A stretch of 64,000 bases of DNA from Zasmidium citrigriseum (lineage: Eukaryota > Ascomycota > Dothideomycetes > Mycosphaerellales > Mycosphaerellaceae): NCBI GenBank assembly GCA_002786025.1, contig NHNW01000054.1:124001-188000 (forward strand), in the 5' to 3' direction. Each line of letters starts with the position of its first letter. Position 1 is the stretch's first letter. A program made the translations under genes and the position numbers. Shown here piece after piece: positions 53,783 to 63,485 of the stretch. Under the pieces are notes generated by a model. It was given only the letters and a program-made list of their open reading frames with translations, did no database searches and had not been told where the DNA came from.

Positions 53783-54614
53783 CAATCAATGTACAGAAGA
53801 AAAACGATTACGCTTGAGCCCACCCATATCATATCACACTCTCTTTTGTTCTCGGCGGTATCAAAATATCAACAGCCAACCAACAACGTCTCGCCTGCTC
53901 GAAAAAGAAGCCACAAAACAAGACAGAGCCCTCTTCATCCATCTCGATCAAAATAGTTAGGACGTAGTTGGATTTTTTGTACAAAGAACAATTACGCTTG
54001 CTTGCATCCCACACATATCCCACACTTCTCATTATACTCGGTACTCGAAACACTGCACAGTCGACAAGGCTTCGGCGGAGAACATACAACCTTTCTTCCC
54101 TTTCTTCCAATCATCAACTCTCCAACAAATTAAGAGCCGTGCTCACGACCGCCAGCATCGAGCTCACGACGATCAAAGACCAATCCAGCACCAGCTTCTG
54201 CCTCCGACTCAACAGAGCAATCCCCAGCTTTCTCGAGAAGATTCGAGAGTGTGTCAAGGCGTCTAATAGCTTGGAGTCGCGTGCTCTCGTAGAGAGAGCT
54301 AGAGGGTAGGTTTCGATATGGAAGTGGTTGGATTTTGTGTACAATGTACAGAACAAGAAGAACGATTACGCTTTGCATCCCACCCATATCATATCACACT
54401 CTCTTCCGTTCTCTCTCGACGGTATCGAAACATCAACAGCCAACCAACAACGCCTCGCCTGCTTAAGAACAAGCCACAAAGCAAGAGAGAGAACGCTTCC
54501 CTCCCTTCTTTCACTTAAGACTCCAACATCTCCTTCGGCACAAAATTAAACGCCGTGCTAACCACCGCCAATATACTGCTGACCACTATTAGAGACCAGT
54601 CGATGGTCTTCTGC
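53783..54614 (-). repeat. tandem copies of the AVT transporter 3' end
   Basis: Three diverged units are visible. Unit 1 is about 53783-53925, unit 2 about 53963-54201 and unit 3 about 54322-54614; unit 3 includes the real last exon of the transporter. Shared marks on the plus strand include GGATTTTNTGTACAAWG, AACGATTACGCTT, CCCACCCATATCATATCACA, AACAGCCAACCAACAACG (units 1 and 3) and GCCGTGCT..ACC/GACCGCCA..GAGCT/TGCTGACCAC (units 2 and 3). Unit 2 carries a diverged but open copy of the terminal exon; unit 1 matches mainly 3' UTR. Confidence 0.75.
54114..54201 (-). other. duplicated terminal exon of the AVT transporter
   Basis: An 88-base segment on the minus strand starts right after an AG (GTCGGAG) and reads QKLVLDWSLIVVSSMLAVVS, then TALNLLES and a stop. 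The real last exon reads QKTIDWSLIVVSSILAVVST, then AFNFVPKEMLES and a stop. Both begin in the same phase, so the copy could in principle be spliced to the donor at 54729, giving a 668-residue form with a different last helix. Confidence 0.65.
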
Positions 54615-56648
54615 CTAATGGAAAGTCAGTAAATGTCTCATCTTCGCCACGGCCGTCTGAGCCGCGCTTTGCAGCACTGCCCTCTCGAAGCCTGCTGCAA
54701 ACCGGTGAGAGCGGGTGAGTTTAACGTACCTCTTACTAAGTTCCTTCCCAAAAAGCTTCAAATGAAACGCACAAGGCAGGATCAGACAGATCGTGAAACA
54801 CGCCACAGCTCCTAGGAGACTCATGATGGTGTCGAACTGCGGGATGAGGATGGCGAGGAGGACGAAAACGACGACGCAGACGATGCGGACGGTGATTTTC
54901 ATGATGCCGCGGGAGAAGCCTGAGAGGCCGTGGGTTGTTGGGGCGGAGCCCATGGCGCGGGCGTCGAGGCCGAGGAAGAGTTCCAATGTCGACACGATAG
55001 GTCTCGCGTTAAGGGGGATTTTCGTCAGGGGGATAATGGCCACGCAGACGACGATGAAGACCGAGATCCAAGTCGGGTATCCGTCCTGCGAGAGGATGTT
55101 CCTGGTGACTTCGTCTTTGACCCCGTCGCCGAACATGAGGAGACCTACGACGGCCATGAGGAGGTCGAGGGAGAAGGTGAAGGCGTAGGTGATGTTGACG
55201 CCGCGGCGGTATTTGTAGGGGTGGCGCATGTCGCGGTAGATGTTGGGGAAGACGCTGTGGCCGCCCCAGGGGGACATCAGGATGCCGAACGAGATGGGGA
55301 GGGTTAGCCAGTTGGATGGGAAGAGATAGGTTTTGGCGGGCTGGCGGAGGGATCCTGGAGTAGAGGGTTTGATCAAACCGTCGACGATCACGGCGAGCGT
55401 GATGCCGAAGCAGCAGAGGATGCCTAGGATGCTGGTGAAGGAGAGGTAGCGCAGAGGGACGAAGCTCAAGGGGATGAGGATTATGCTGCAGACGACTTTC
55501 CATTCGATGATGCCCCAGGGGATCAATGCGTCCAGAGAATCGGCGAAGAGGACCACCAGCGCCACACAAGCAGCCAGCAACTCCAAGCTGAAGAGGATCG
55601 AGGTGCCGATGCGAGCCCAGGGTCCGAAGGAGACGTAGGCCAGATCTGCAAAGGTGATGAGACTGCTATCCACATCCGCACATTTGGCCAGCAGTTTCGC
55701 CGTATAGCAGGTGGAGATTCCGGCAAAGAAGAAGAATATCAATCCTGGTATCCATCCAGCGTACCGCATTGCCAGTGGGAGTGCCAGCAGACCGACACCA
55801 ATCAAGACGTTGACGCTGTTGAAGATGGTTTGCGGAAGAGTCGATTGCCCGATTACCACATTGACCACCTTCCCGTCATCTTCCTCAACACGCTTGACAA
55901 TCAATGGCTCCCGTTCCTTATCAGGTGCCGTTGTGCCCTGCTGTTGTTGCTGGCGGAAGAGACGTCCAGCGTGTCGCATCGACGACTCATTCACTCGCGA
56001 GGACAACGATCCCCAGGTAGTTCCATAGCTTCCACCAAATGGTGATGCCAATGAAGGTTCCACCAAAAAGATGTTGTCGTCTGCATGTTGTTGCCGGGAC
56101 GTCGTCCTACTCAGCAACGGCTCCTGTTCTCGCAAAGATTCCGACAGCTGTTGGTCCTTGTCCTTCGTCCCTTGTCGTGAAAGTCTCGTTACAGTCGTAT
56201 CCGTATCGGCATCCTCAATAGCATCGTCTGAAACCGTCCTGTCCTGCGCTTCCAATTGCTGTCTGAGCAATGACCTGTGTGCCTTTGGTGTTCCTGACTC
56301 TTCGTCTCCATCTGCTTGTTGTTCCTCCCCATCATCGGCATATCGAAAGCTCTGGCGGACTGGCGTGACCTCATGAAATCCCACTGCACGCTGCCATGAT
56401 CTTGCAAAGTTGTCCAAGCTGTTCACACCCCCGGCATTCCTGATCGTATTGAAAGCTTGACTCATTGACGATCTCCTCCGCGGCGGTCTATCTCCACCTT
56501 GGTACGCGTATGGGTTCAAATGTTCTTCAGAAGGTCGCTGGTGTTCCTCGCTTTCGGCATTAAACTGCACGCTCGAATTGGTAGAATCCGCACGACCACG
56601 CTCGTAGGCGCCCCAGCTAGAGGGCAGCTGGCCGCGACTTGAAGGCAT
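54515..56648 (-). CDS. vacuolar amino acid transporter, AVT1-like
   Basis: Inferred CDS is complement(54515..54614, 54730..56648), 672 residues, starting at the ATG at 56646-56648. The 115-nt intron (GTACGT, TACTGAC, CCATTAG; phase 2) adds a last transmembrane helix (DWSLIVVSSILAVVSTAFNF); without it the protein would lack this helix and run into a non-family tail. The N-terminal about 270 residues are hydrophilic and Ser/Arg/Gln-rich, as in AVT1. The core starts at TLPQTIFNSVNVLIGVGLLA and has about ten further helices, including LMSPWGGHSVFPNIYRDM. The family exchanges amino acids for protons across the vacuolar membrane. It is divergent from eRF1. Confidence 0.88.
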
Positions 56649-57383
56649 TTCGATATGTCTTCTTCCAGCTCTTTCTAGCAATAGACTGCAGTGTCGTGAG
56701 GATGTGGGCGGGGTGGCTCGATGGTCAGCCGATGTATATCCACACTACTAGAGCTGTTGAAGCTCTCGGCTGGGGACCGCCTTGTTCATGGACACAGGCA
56801 GGTAGGTTGATGAGAGGAAGAAGACGAAGCTGCAACACACCGACTGATAGAGGGAGGGCTGTTTCAATAAAGGCAAAGCAGGTGGATCCCAGCTTCACGA
56901 AAATTATGGACAGGGAGCGCTGCACAGGTCTTATCGGCGTCGCGCATTGAGATAGCGATGTAAAGAAAATTGTGCCGTCTGCAAGCGAGCTGTTGGGCGG
57001 GCTGGTGGTCCCGCGGCCGTTGGCTGAAGGATTCAAATCAAAGACAACACCAGATGGGCACTGTATAGGACAATAGACGGTTTCTTGATCGTTACACAGG
57101 CAATGCTAGCAGGTGTTGATGGCTGTTCTCCGGGTCGGTGGTTGTCACGACTTTCAAGTAAGCCGGCGCCCGCAATTGTTTGGTCTCTTTCAATTCGCTG
57201 AAGTCGGATCGTGAGACCCACTTGCCGCCGCCAAAGGAGGGACCGAACTCGTGACGTATTTTCAACAGACACCACGCTACACCGCACACGATACTCTAGA
57301 CAAGTGACTCTCGATTGCACACAGATCCAGTCACCAGTTCGAGCTGGTGTGAAGGCGCATTTTGTGCCCAGTCAATCCGCGAG
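56649..57383. promoter_or_regulatory. divergent promoter AVT/eRF1
   Basis: About 735 bases between the AVT start and the eRF1 5' UTR intron. No separate gene is supported; no regulatory motif can be named. Confidence 0.45.
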
Positions 57384-57510
57384 GTGAGTATGACTCGTCC
57401 CCCGCTGCTGCACCTGCCCAGCCAGCCCGCTGCCGCTGCCGACCCTTCAAAATTTCCGCCGCAACCTCACCTCTTCCATCCCACTTGCTAACTCGCCTTT
57501 GTCCGCCCAG
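57384..57510 (+). other. probable 5' UTR intron of eRF1
   Basis: A good donor (GAG/GTGAGT) at 57384, branch TTGCTAACT and acceptor GTCCGCCCAG ending at 57510 bound a 127-nt segment just before the eRF1 start at 57541. It is seen in the sequence; splicing is inferred. Confidence 0.55.
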
Positions 57511-57540
57511 TGAGCGCTCTCCCGCTCCCCAACCGCAACC

Positions 57541-58848
57541 ATGTCGGCGCCCCAGGCCAACGACGCCGAGAAGAACATCGAGATATGGAAGGTCAAGAAG
57601 CTCATCAAGCGCCTCGAAGCCGCCCGCGGCAACGGCACCAGCATGATCAGCTTGATCATCCCGCCCAAGGACCAGGTCTCGCGCGCCGCGAAGATGTTGG
57701 CTGAAGAGTTCGGTACCGCCTCCAACATCAAGTCGCGTGTCAACCGCCTGTCCGTCCTGTCGGCCATCACCTCCACCCAGCAGCGATTGAAGCTGTACAG
57801 CAAGGTCCCGCCGAACGGCCTGGTCGTCTACTGTGGTGAAATCATCACCAGCGAGGGTAAAGAGAGGAAGATCAACATCGACTTTGAACCCTTCAAGCCG
57901 ATCAACACTTCGCTGTACCTCTGTGACAACAAGTTCCATACTGAGGCGCTTAGTGAGTTGCTCGAGTCGGATCAGAAGTTCGGCTTCATCATCATGGACG
58001 GTAACGGAGCTCTGTTCGGCACACTTTCTGGCAACACGAGAGATGTCCTGGCCAAGTTCAGCGTCGACTTACCCAAGAAGCACGGTCGTGGTGGTCAGTC
58101 TGCCCTGCGTTTCGCCCGTCTGCGAGAGGAGAAGCGCCACAACTACGTCCGAAAAGTTGCCGAGATGGCTGTTCAGAATTTCGTCACCAACGACAAGGTC
58201 AACGTGGCTGGTTTGATCCTGGCCGGAAGTGCCGACTTCAAGAACGATCTCAACCAGTCGGATTTGTTCGACCAGCGTCTCCAGGCCAAGGTCATTAAAG
58301 TTGTCGACGTCAGCTACGGTGGCGAGAACGGCTTCAACCAGGCCATTGAACTTGCAGCCGAGACTCTGTCCAACGTCAAGTTCATCCAAGAGAAGAAGCT
58401 GATCAATCAGTACTTCGACCACATCAGCCAGGACAGCGGAAAGGTCTGCTATGGTATTGAAGATACTCTCAAGGCTTTGGAAGCTGGTGCTGCTGAGACT
58501 TTGATCGTCTACGAGAATCTTGAGATGACCCGATGGCAGCTGAAGAGCAGCGAAGGCAGCGAAGTCATCTTGCACACGACAAAGGAGCAAGAACAGAATC
58601 GCGAGCTCTTCATGGACAAGGACACCGGCCAAGAGATGGAAATTATCGATTCCATGCCCTTCCTCGAGTGGCTGGCCGAGAAGTACCGCGATTTCGGCGC
58701 TACCTTGGAATTCGTTTCCGACCGGTCGTCCGAAGGCAACCAGTTCGTGCGCGGATTTGGTGGGATCGGCGCCATTCTCCGCTACAAGCTCAACTTTGAG
58801 CAGCTTAATGCCGATGATGACGACGAAGATGAGTTCTACGACGATTGA
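57541..58848 (+). CDS. SUP45: eukaryotic peptide chain release factor 1 (eRF1)
   Basis: Intronless in the coding part, 435 residues. Domain 1 has the stop-codon recognition NIKS motif (residues 62-65) and YLCDNKF (126-132). Domain 2 has the GGQ motif (184-186, in [11 protein letters not shown]) that triggers peptidyl-tRNA hydrolysis. Domain 3, which contacts eRF3, spans the last about 160 residues and ends with the usual acidic tail ([13 protein letters not shown]). The protein recognises all three stop codons in the ribosomal A site. The stop at 58846-58848 is TGA followed by CAA, and the frame stays open for 85 further codons up to a likely intron donor (see separate feature). A 5' UTR intron is likely. 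All expected residues are intact, so this is a functional housekeeping gene. Confidence 0.97.
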   Translation: MSAPQANDAEKNIEIWKVKKLIKRLEAARGNGTSMISLIIPPKDQVSRAAKMLAEEFGTASNIKSRVNRLSVLSAITSTQQRLKLYSKVPPNGLVVYCGEIITSEGKERKINIDFEPFKPINTSLYLCDNKFHTEALSELLESDQKFGFIIMDGNGALFGTLSGNTRDVLAKFSVDLPKKHGRGGQSALRFARLREEKRHNYVRKVAEMAVQNFVTNDKVNVAGLILAGSADFKNDLNQSDLFDQRLQAKVIKVVDVSYGGENGFNQAIELAAETLSNVKFIQEKKLINQYFDHISQDSGKVCYGIEDTLKALEAGAAETLIVYENLEMTRWQLKSSEGSEVILHTTKEQEQNRELFMDKDTGQEMEIIDSMPFLEWLAEKYRDFGATLEFVSDRSSEGNQFVRGFGGIGAILRYKLNFEQLNADDDDEDEFYDD

Positions 58849-59187
58849 CAAATAGATGACCTCGCAGAGGGCGAGGCGCCACGCACGGAACGACCAGCAC
58901 CGGTATCTAATGGTGTCAAGGCGCCTCCCATGCAGCACGTCGAGGCGGCTGCAACTGCTACTGTCCCAGCAGTCAACGAGACAGGAGATGAAAAAGAAGC
59001 GGCGAAGGAGTCGAACGAGCCCAAGAAGAAGCCATTATCGTTCGCCAAGAAGGTCCTCGCCAAACAGAACTCAGTGACGACGATCGAACACAACCGACCA
59101 AAGGTAGGAAACATATAGACGTGATATGCAGTACATGAGCTGACAATGTAGATCTCTTCGCCATTGAAAGCAGGCATCACCGCCTGA
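58849..59187 (+). other. in-frame extension downstream of the eRF1 stop codon
   Basis: After the eRF1 TGA the same frame is open from CAA at 58849 through 85 codons to AAG at 59101-59103. A probable intron 59104-59151 follows (GTAGGA, GAGCTGACAATG, TGTAG), and 11 more codons lead to a TGA at 59185-59187. The peptide is Ala/Glu/Lys-rich and ends in a basic helix-like stretch (KKKPLSFAKKVLAKQ). Without splicing a stop comes at 59116. It might be a readthrough extension, a separate small ORF starting at Met (58930), or part of an alternative transcript. The 3' UTR intron alone would make the normal mRNA a possible nonsense-mediated decay target. Confidence 0.55.
59104..59151 (+). other. probable intron in eRF1 3' UTR
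   Basis: 48 nt with donor GTAGGA, branch AGCTGACA and acceptor AATGTAG, located 255 bases beyond the stop codon. Inferred from splice signals only. Confidence 0.55.
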
Positions 59188-59900
59188 GAACTGCCAGTGC
59201 GGGTGGAAGCGATGAGCGGCAAAATACTCGATCTGTACTGGAACGAGTAGGACTGATCGCGAAATCGTCCATTGCGCACAATAAGCAAAAGTAGTGATAC
59301 ACAGTATCACAAAACCGCATGCTTTCGGGATTTATGTTAGGTGCTTTGCGTTCAGTGGCTTCAAGGGATACGCTCCTTTAACAACATGCTTTGGTCGGTA
59401 TGCTGGAGTCGGAAACGGGATTCAGATTGGAAACATAGCTTGCTTCTTCAAATACAACACTGTCTCTACCTGCCGGCGAACCGTTGACCTGACTTGAACT
59501 CATGTGATGTTCGACACTTTCTTGGCGTTGGTTTGACCTCGGACGCCGAAAACGGCAGTCGCGGACTTCACTTGATGAAAACTTGGGACTTTGAATCATC
59601 TGACCATTGAACATCGCCGAGCACAGTACATGCATATCTCTCGCCCGACCGGCTGTTGACACGTGTTGGAGACTTCTTGTCCAGCGGAAACATTGTTGTG
59701 GTTCCTTTGTTGAATCGTCACCGACCTCTCTTCGGCGTTTCTCTGCAGCAGTCAATCCCGGCAACGGCCACGCGACATTGTACCTTGTTTGCTTGCAGCG
59801 ACAGCTCTGCACTCCTGAAGCTACCAAGCATGCGGTAGCACGAGAAATCAATTTAGTCTAGAAGTTCGCTTGCAACTTCGTACTGCCGCCATCAGTCATC
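59188..59900. other. intergenic region
   Basis: About 710 bases between the eRF1 3' region and prephenate dehydratase. No gene is supported. Confidence 0.45.
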
Positions 59901-61121
59901 ATGGGCGAGGATGAAAAGCCGGTGGTGGCTTTCTTGGGGCCGAAGGCATCTTATACACATCAGGTGAGTCTTTCACTGGACTCTTTTTGCTCTTCGGAAA
60001 ATTGGTGGACGAAAAGATCGTGAGGGAAAATGGCAAAAGAGCTTGGTCTTTCAGGGTCGGCGGAAATGGGAGGCATGGTTTGATGTTGCCATGGAGTCGT
60101 GGAGTCATTTTAGAAGCCCACATGCTAATCTGTGCTTCACCAGGCCACAGTCTCACAGTTTCCGGAGGCCAAGTTCGATGTGCAACCGCAGACGACAATC
60201 GAAGACGTCTTCTCCTCCGTCCAATCCCTTACCGCAGCGCACGGCATCGTCCCCTTCGAAAACTCCTCCAATGGCTCGGTGGTCTTCACCCTGGACCTCT
60301 TCGCCGACCTCCAAAACCGCTATCCCGACATCCTCGTCGAAGGAGAAATTTACTTACCTGTACGACACTGTCTCCTCGGGCACGCCCCGAAACCAGGCTC
60401 GCCGACGAAACGCACCGACCTCCCCTGGCGTCGCCTCGGTGCAGAGACTCCAGGAACCGTAACACCCACCCAGAAACACCCCGTCCCTGGAGCCCCGAAA
60501 ACAAAACCCTCCTCCGACATCAGCCATATCAAGAAATTATATTCTCACCCCCAAGCCTGGGGCCAATGCCACCTCTTCCTCAGCACCTACCTCAAAGGCA
60601 CCGAAAGACAAGACGTCTCCAGCACCTCCCGCGCCGCGGAACTCGTCGCACAGGACACCTCCGGGACCTCGGCGGCGATTTCGTCTAAGATAGCCGCGGA
60701 GATGAATGGCCTCGAAATTCTGGCAGAGGGGATAGAAGATAAAGAAGGGAATGCGACGAGGTTCTTCATCCTTCGACACTCTTCTTCCCCTTCACCGCTC
60801 CCACCTGCGCCGAGGGAGCCGGAGCCGCATCATCTTTACAAGACTTTAGTTTCGTTTACTGTCTCTCATGAGGAGCCTGGTGCGTTGGCGGATTCTCTGG
60901 CGGTGTTTAAGAAACATGGCTTGAATTTGACGAGTATTAATACGAGACCTAGTGGGGAGGCGGCGTGGCATTATGTGTTTTTTGTGGAGGTCAAGGGGAG
61001 GAAGTTGGGCGAAGGAGAGGGCGGCGCGGTGAATGAAGCGCTGAGGGAGTTGGGCGGGGTATGTCAGGGGTGGCGGTGGTTGGGGAGTTGGGAGAATCGG
61101 TTGGTTGGGGGTGGGAAATGA
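59901..61121 (+). CDS. PHA2: prephenate dehydratase
   Basis: Inferred CDS is join(59901..59963, 60144..61121), 346 residues. Exon 1 encodes the N-terminal nucleotide-sugar-like strand VAFLGPKASYTHQ; a 180-nt intron (GTGAGT, TGCTAATC, CACCAG; phase 0) joins it to ATVSQFPEAKF. The catalytic PDT domain spans about 8-235, with GIVPFENSSNGSV (prephenate binding) and the late TRFFIL motif (from NATRFFILRH) that carries the catalytic Thr-Arg-Phe. A C-terminal ACT domain follows (VSFTVSHEEPGALADSLAVF then NLTSINTRPS), which in this family mediates feedback inhibition by phenylalanine. The enzyme converts prephenate to phenylpyruvate in the cytosol. A Pro/Thr-rich insert at about 115-145 lengthens the fungal form. 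Confidence 0.93.
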
Positions 61122-61421
61122 GGGTTGATGATGGGAGAGAAGTGGAAAGGAGAGACCAAGGCGATGTGATGAGAGGCGAACAAGATCAGAGAAAAGAAAG
61201 ATTGACGATGATGTCGAACGCCATGTTGAATGCAATGTGGTATCTCTCCCTCTCTAAATCTTTATCAATTTTTCCACCCGCGAGAGCAGTGGTCCCAATC
61301 CGGCGTCCCATTTTGCCTTTTCATTGCCCATGTTAAACAGCGCCTTTTTCCGTCCAAGATCAAAACAAGACGCTCCCATACACCAGACATCCAACCGTCC
61401 TCACTGTAACTTTGTGTCTGT
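61122..61421. other. convergent 3' intergenic region
   Basis: 300 bases between the converging ends of PHA2 and the phosphoglycerate dehydrogenase gene; no coding signal. Confidence 0.45.
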
Positions 61422-62861
61422 CTAGTAGAGCACTCTGGTGCGAATCCTGCTGCCGAGATCCTCCAAGCTCTGGTACAGATCTTTAATCTCTGAAACATTC
61501 ACGTTGCTGATATCCGCCATGAGGTAGGCTACATCACCTCTGCTGTCCGTCATCTGCTTGTCGACGTTGTGGTCGCCAAGGACTTCGTTCACGCGGCGCA
61601 GCACACCGGGGACGTTCTTGTGGATGTAAATGACACGGACGTGGTTGGGCTCGTCCAGGGTAAGGGAACGGAGGGAGACTTCGGGCATGTTGACTGCGCC
61701 GGAGGTTGTGCCGAAGTTGACGTAGTTTGTGAGGGCTTCGGCGACTTCGACGCCAATGGCGGACTGGGCTTCTTCTGTTGAGCCACCGATGTGAGGGGTG
61801 AGGATGAGGTTGTTGAGGGCGCGGAGCTCGTCGCCCCAGGTGTTGAGCTGGGCGTTGAAGTGTTCACCGTTCTTGCCGGGTTCGTTGGGGTAGACATCGA
61901 GAGCCGCACCAGCGAGCTTCTTGGTCTGCATGGCGGAGATGAGGGCGGGGATGTCAACGACGCTGCCACGGGAGGCATTGAGGAGGTAGGCTCCGTTGCG
62001 CATCATGGCGATCTCCTTCGCGCCGATCATGTTCTTAGTCTCTTCGATCTCGGGGACGTGAAGAGTGACAAAGTCCGCGCTAGAGAGGAGTTCTTCCAGG
62101 GAACCCACTTGATGGGCAGTTCCCAGACCCATGAGGTTGACCACATCGTAGTAGATGACTCGCATGCCCATTGCCTCTGCAAGCACTGAAAGCTGTGCAC
62201 CGACATGTCCGTATCCTACAATACCCAATGTCTTTCCTCTTACTTCCCAGCAGCCATTCGAGACCTTGTTCCACACACCGTTGTGCATTTCCATGCTGCG
62301 GTCTGCCATTTGTCTTGCCAGCGTGATGATCTCTCCAATCATGAGCTCAGCCACAGAGCGGGAGTTGCTGAACGGCGAGTTAAAGACAGCGATACCATTC
62401 TCCGCGGCATATTGCAAGTCGACCTGGTTGGTACCAATGCAGAAGCATCCAATGACAATCAGGTTCTTCGCATGCTTGAGGACATTGGCAGAAAGCTGCG
62501 TCTTGGAACGAATGCCAATGACGTTCACATCCTGGATCTTCTCGATGAGCTGGTCTTCGGGGAGCGAGCTCTTGAGGGCTTCCACCTGGTAGCCCTGCTT
62601 CTTCAGAATGGCCTGTCCGGTCTGGTTGACGTTTTCTAGCAGCAGGACCTTGACATCTTGCGATTGGAATGGACGGAGCTGTTTTGCGCTGACTTTGGGT
62701 GGGCCGGCGTAGCTTTGTGTCTGGTGTGGGCTGTGGAAGGAGAGCTGAGGGCTGGTGGAGAGGGAGCCGGCGGGGTCATATCGCGAGTTGCTGACGGTCC
62801 TGGAGAGCGAGGCGTCGCCGTTGGCGGGGCGTTCGGGGATGTCGAGCGCTGCGGTGGGCAT
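61422..62861 (-). CDS. SER3: D-3-phosphoglycerate dehydrogenase
   Basis: Intronless, 479 residues, ATG at 62859-62861. Residues about 65-385 form the 2-hydroxyacid dehydrogenase domain: NAD-binding LGIVGYGHVGAQLSVLAEAM, substrate region IVIGCFCIGTNQVDL, and the catalytic residues Arg in LLNASRGSVVDI, Glu in VPEIEETKNMIG and His in LTPHIGGSTEEAQ. A C-terminal ACT domain (VRVIYIHKNVPGVLRRVNEV, then SRGDVAYLMADI) is the serine-binding regulatory module. The enzyme oxidises 3-phosphoglycerate to 3-phosphohydroxypyruvate, the first step of serine synthesis. The N-terminal 60 residues are Ser/Pro-rich and poorly conserved, as in fungal SER3/SER33. The absence of introns leaves no doubt about the frame. 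Confidence 0.95.
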   Translation of the reverse strand: MPTAALDIPERPANGDASLSRTVSNSRYDPAGSLSTSPQLSFHSPHQTQSYAGPPKVSAKQLRPFQSQDVKVLLLENVNQTGQAILKKQGYQVEALKSSLPEDQLIEKIQDVNVIGIRSKTQLSANVLKHAKNLIVIGCFCIGTNQVDLQYAAENGIAVFNSPFSNSRSVAELMIGEIITLARQMADRSMEMHNGVWNKVSNGCWEVRGKTLGIVGYGHVGAQLSVLAEAMGMRVIYYDVVNLMGLGTAHQVGSLEELLSSADFVTLHVPEIEETKNMIGAKEIAMMRNGAYLLNASRGSVVDIPALISAMQTKKLAGAALDVYPNEPGKNGEHFNAQLNTWGDELRALNNLILTPHIGGSTEEAQSAIGVEVAEALTNYVNFGTTSGAVNMPEVSLRSLTLDEPNHVRVIYIHKNVPGVLRRVNEVLGDHNVDKQMTDSRGDVAYLMADISNVNVSEIKDLYQSLEDLGSRIRTRVLY

Positions 62862-63485
62862 GTTGGCGGGTGGGAGAAGATTGGGGGTGAGAAGGAGAGA
62901 AGTGGGAGAGAGACGGGTATTTATTGCGGTGAGTTACGTGGAAGGTTGAGTTGGAAGTGGTGCCATTCCGCAAGAGTCATTCTGGTGCTTCGAAATCTTT
63001 GTTCGAACACCGAACCTCCCGCCGACGCCGCTCCACGTGAAACTCGGTTCCTGCGCATGACGCCATGTGCTAGGCCGCATTCGGCAGCGACGATGAGCTT
63101 AGCGCCTGCACATCATTCGGATCCGTTCACTTCATCTCTTCCTTCCTTCTCTTCCGTGCAACTGTGTCACCTCTTCGTGTAACTATTCGACGTGTGAATG
63201 GTCAGTTTTGACGAGACATTCAACACCGTCGCGTCGCGTCGCTCAGGAGACGAGAATGCAAGTTCCCGAGGACTTCTTTGTTAACCTTCAAGGTAGCGGG
63301 ACCCCTGTAGGGCTTCATCGTTTCCTCTACCCTCTCCTCTCTCTTCTCTACAAACGCCTCGAGCTTCCCTCTTAGTCAACGGCGAAGGACTGTCAAGTTT
63401 TCCTGACTACACAGCATCACATGTCGACATCTTGAGCCTCATTTACATCGATTGGACTCTCCTGGAAACATCGAGAGCGGCGGCA
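62862..63485. promoter_or_regulatory. divergent promoter region
   Basis: 624 bases between the SER3 start and the DUF6604 gene start. A pyrimidine-rich run ending CCTCTTAG at about 63375 could be a 5' UTR splice acceptor. No regulatory motif can be named. Confidence 0.4.

Noticed and set aside
58820..58855. Tiny intron removing the eRF1 stop codon (donor GTTCTA, acceptor AATAG)
   Set aside because: At 23 nt it is shorter than any splice-competent intron in the window.
58069..58938. 289-codon open frame antisense to eRF1
   Set aside because: It mirrors the codon structure of the intact SUP45 gene and has no family resemblance.
45419..62861. Amino-acid biosynthesis gene cluster (aminotransferase, PHA2, SER3, permease, AVT)
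   Set aside because: The genes serve different pathways, are interleaved with unrelated core genes and have separate promoters; proximity is probably chance.
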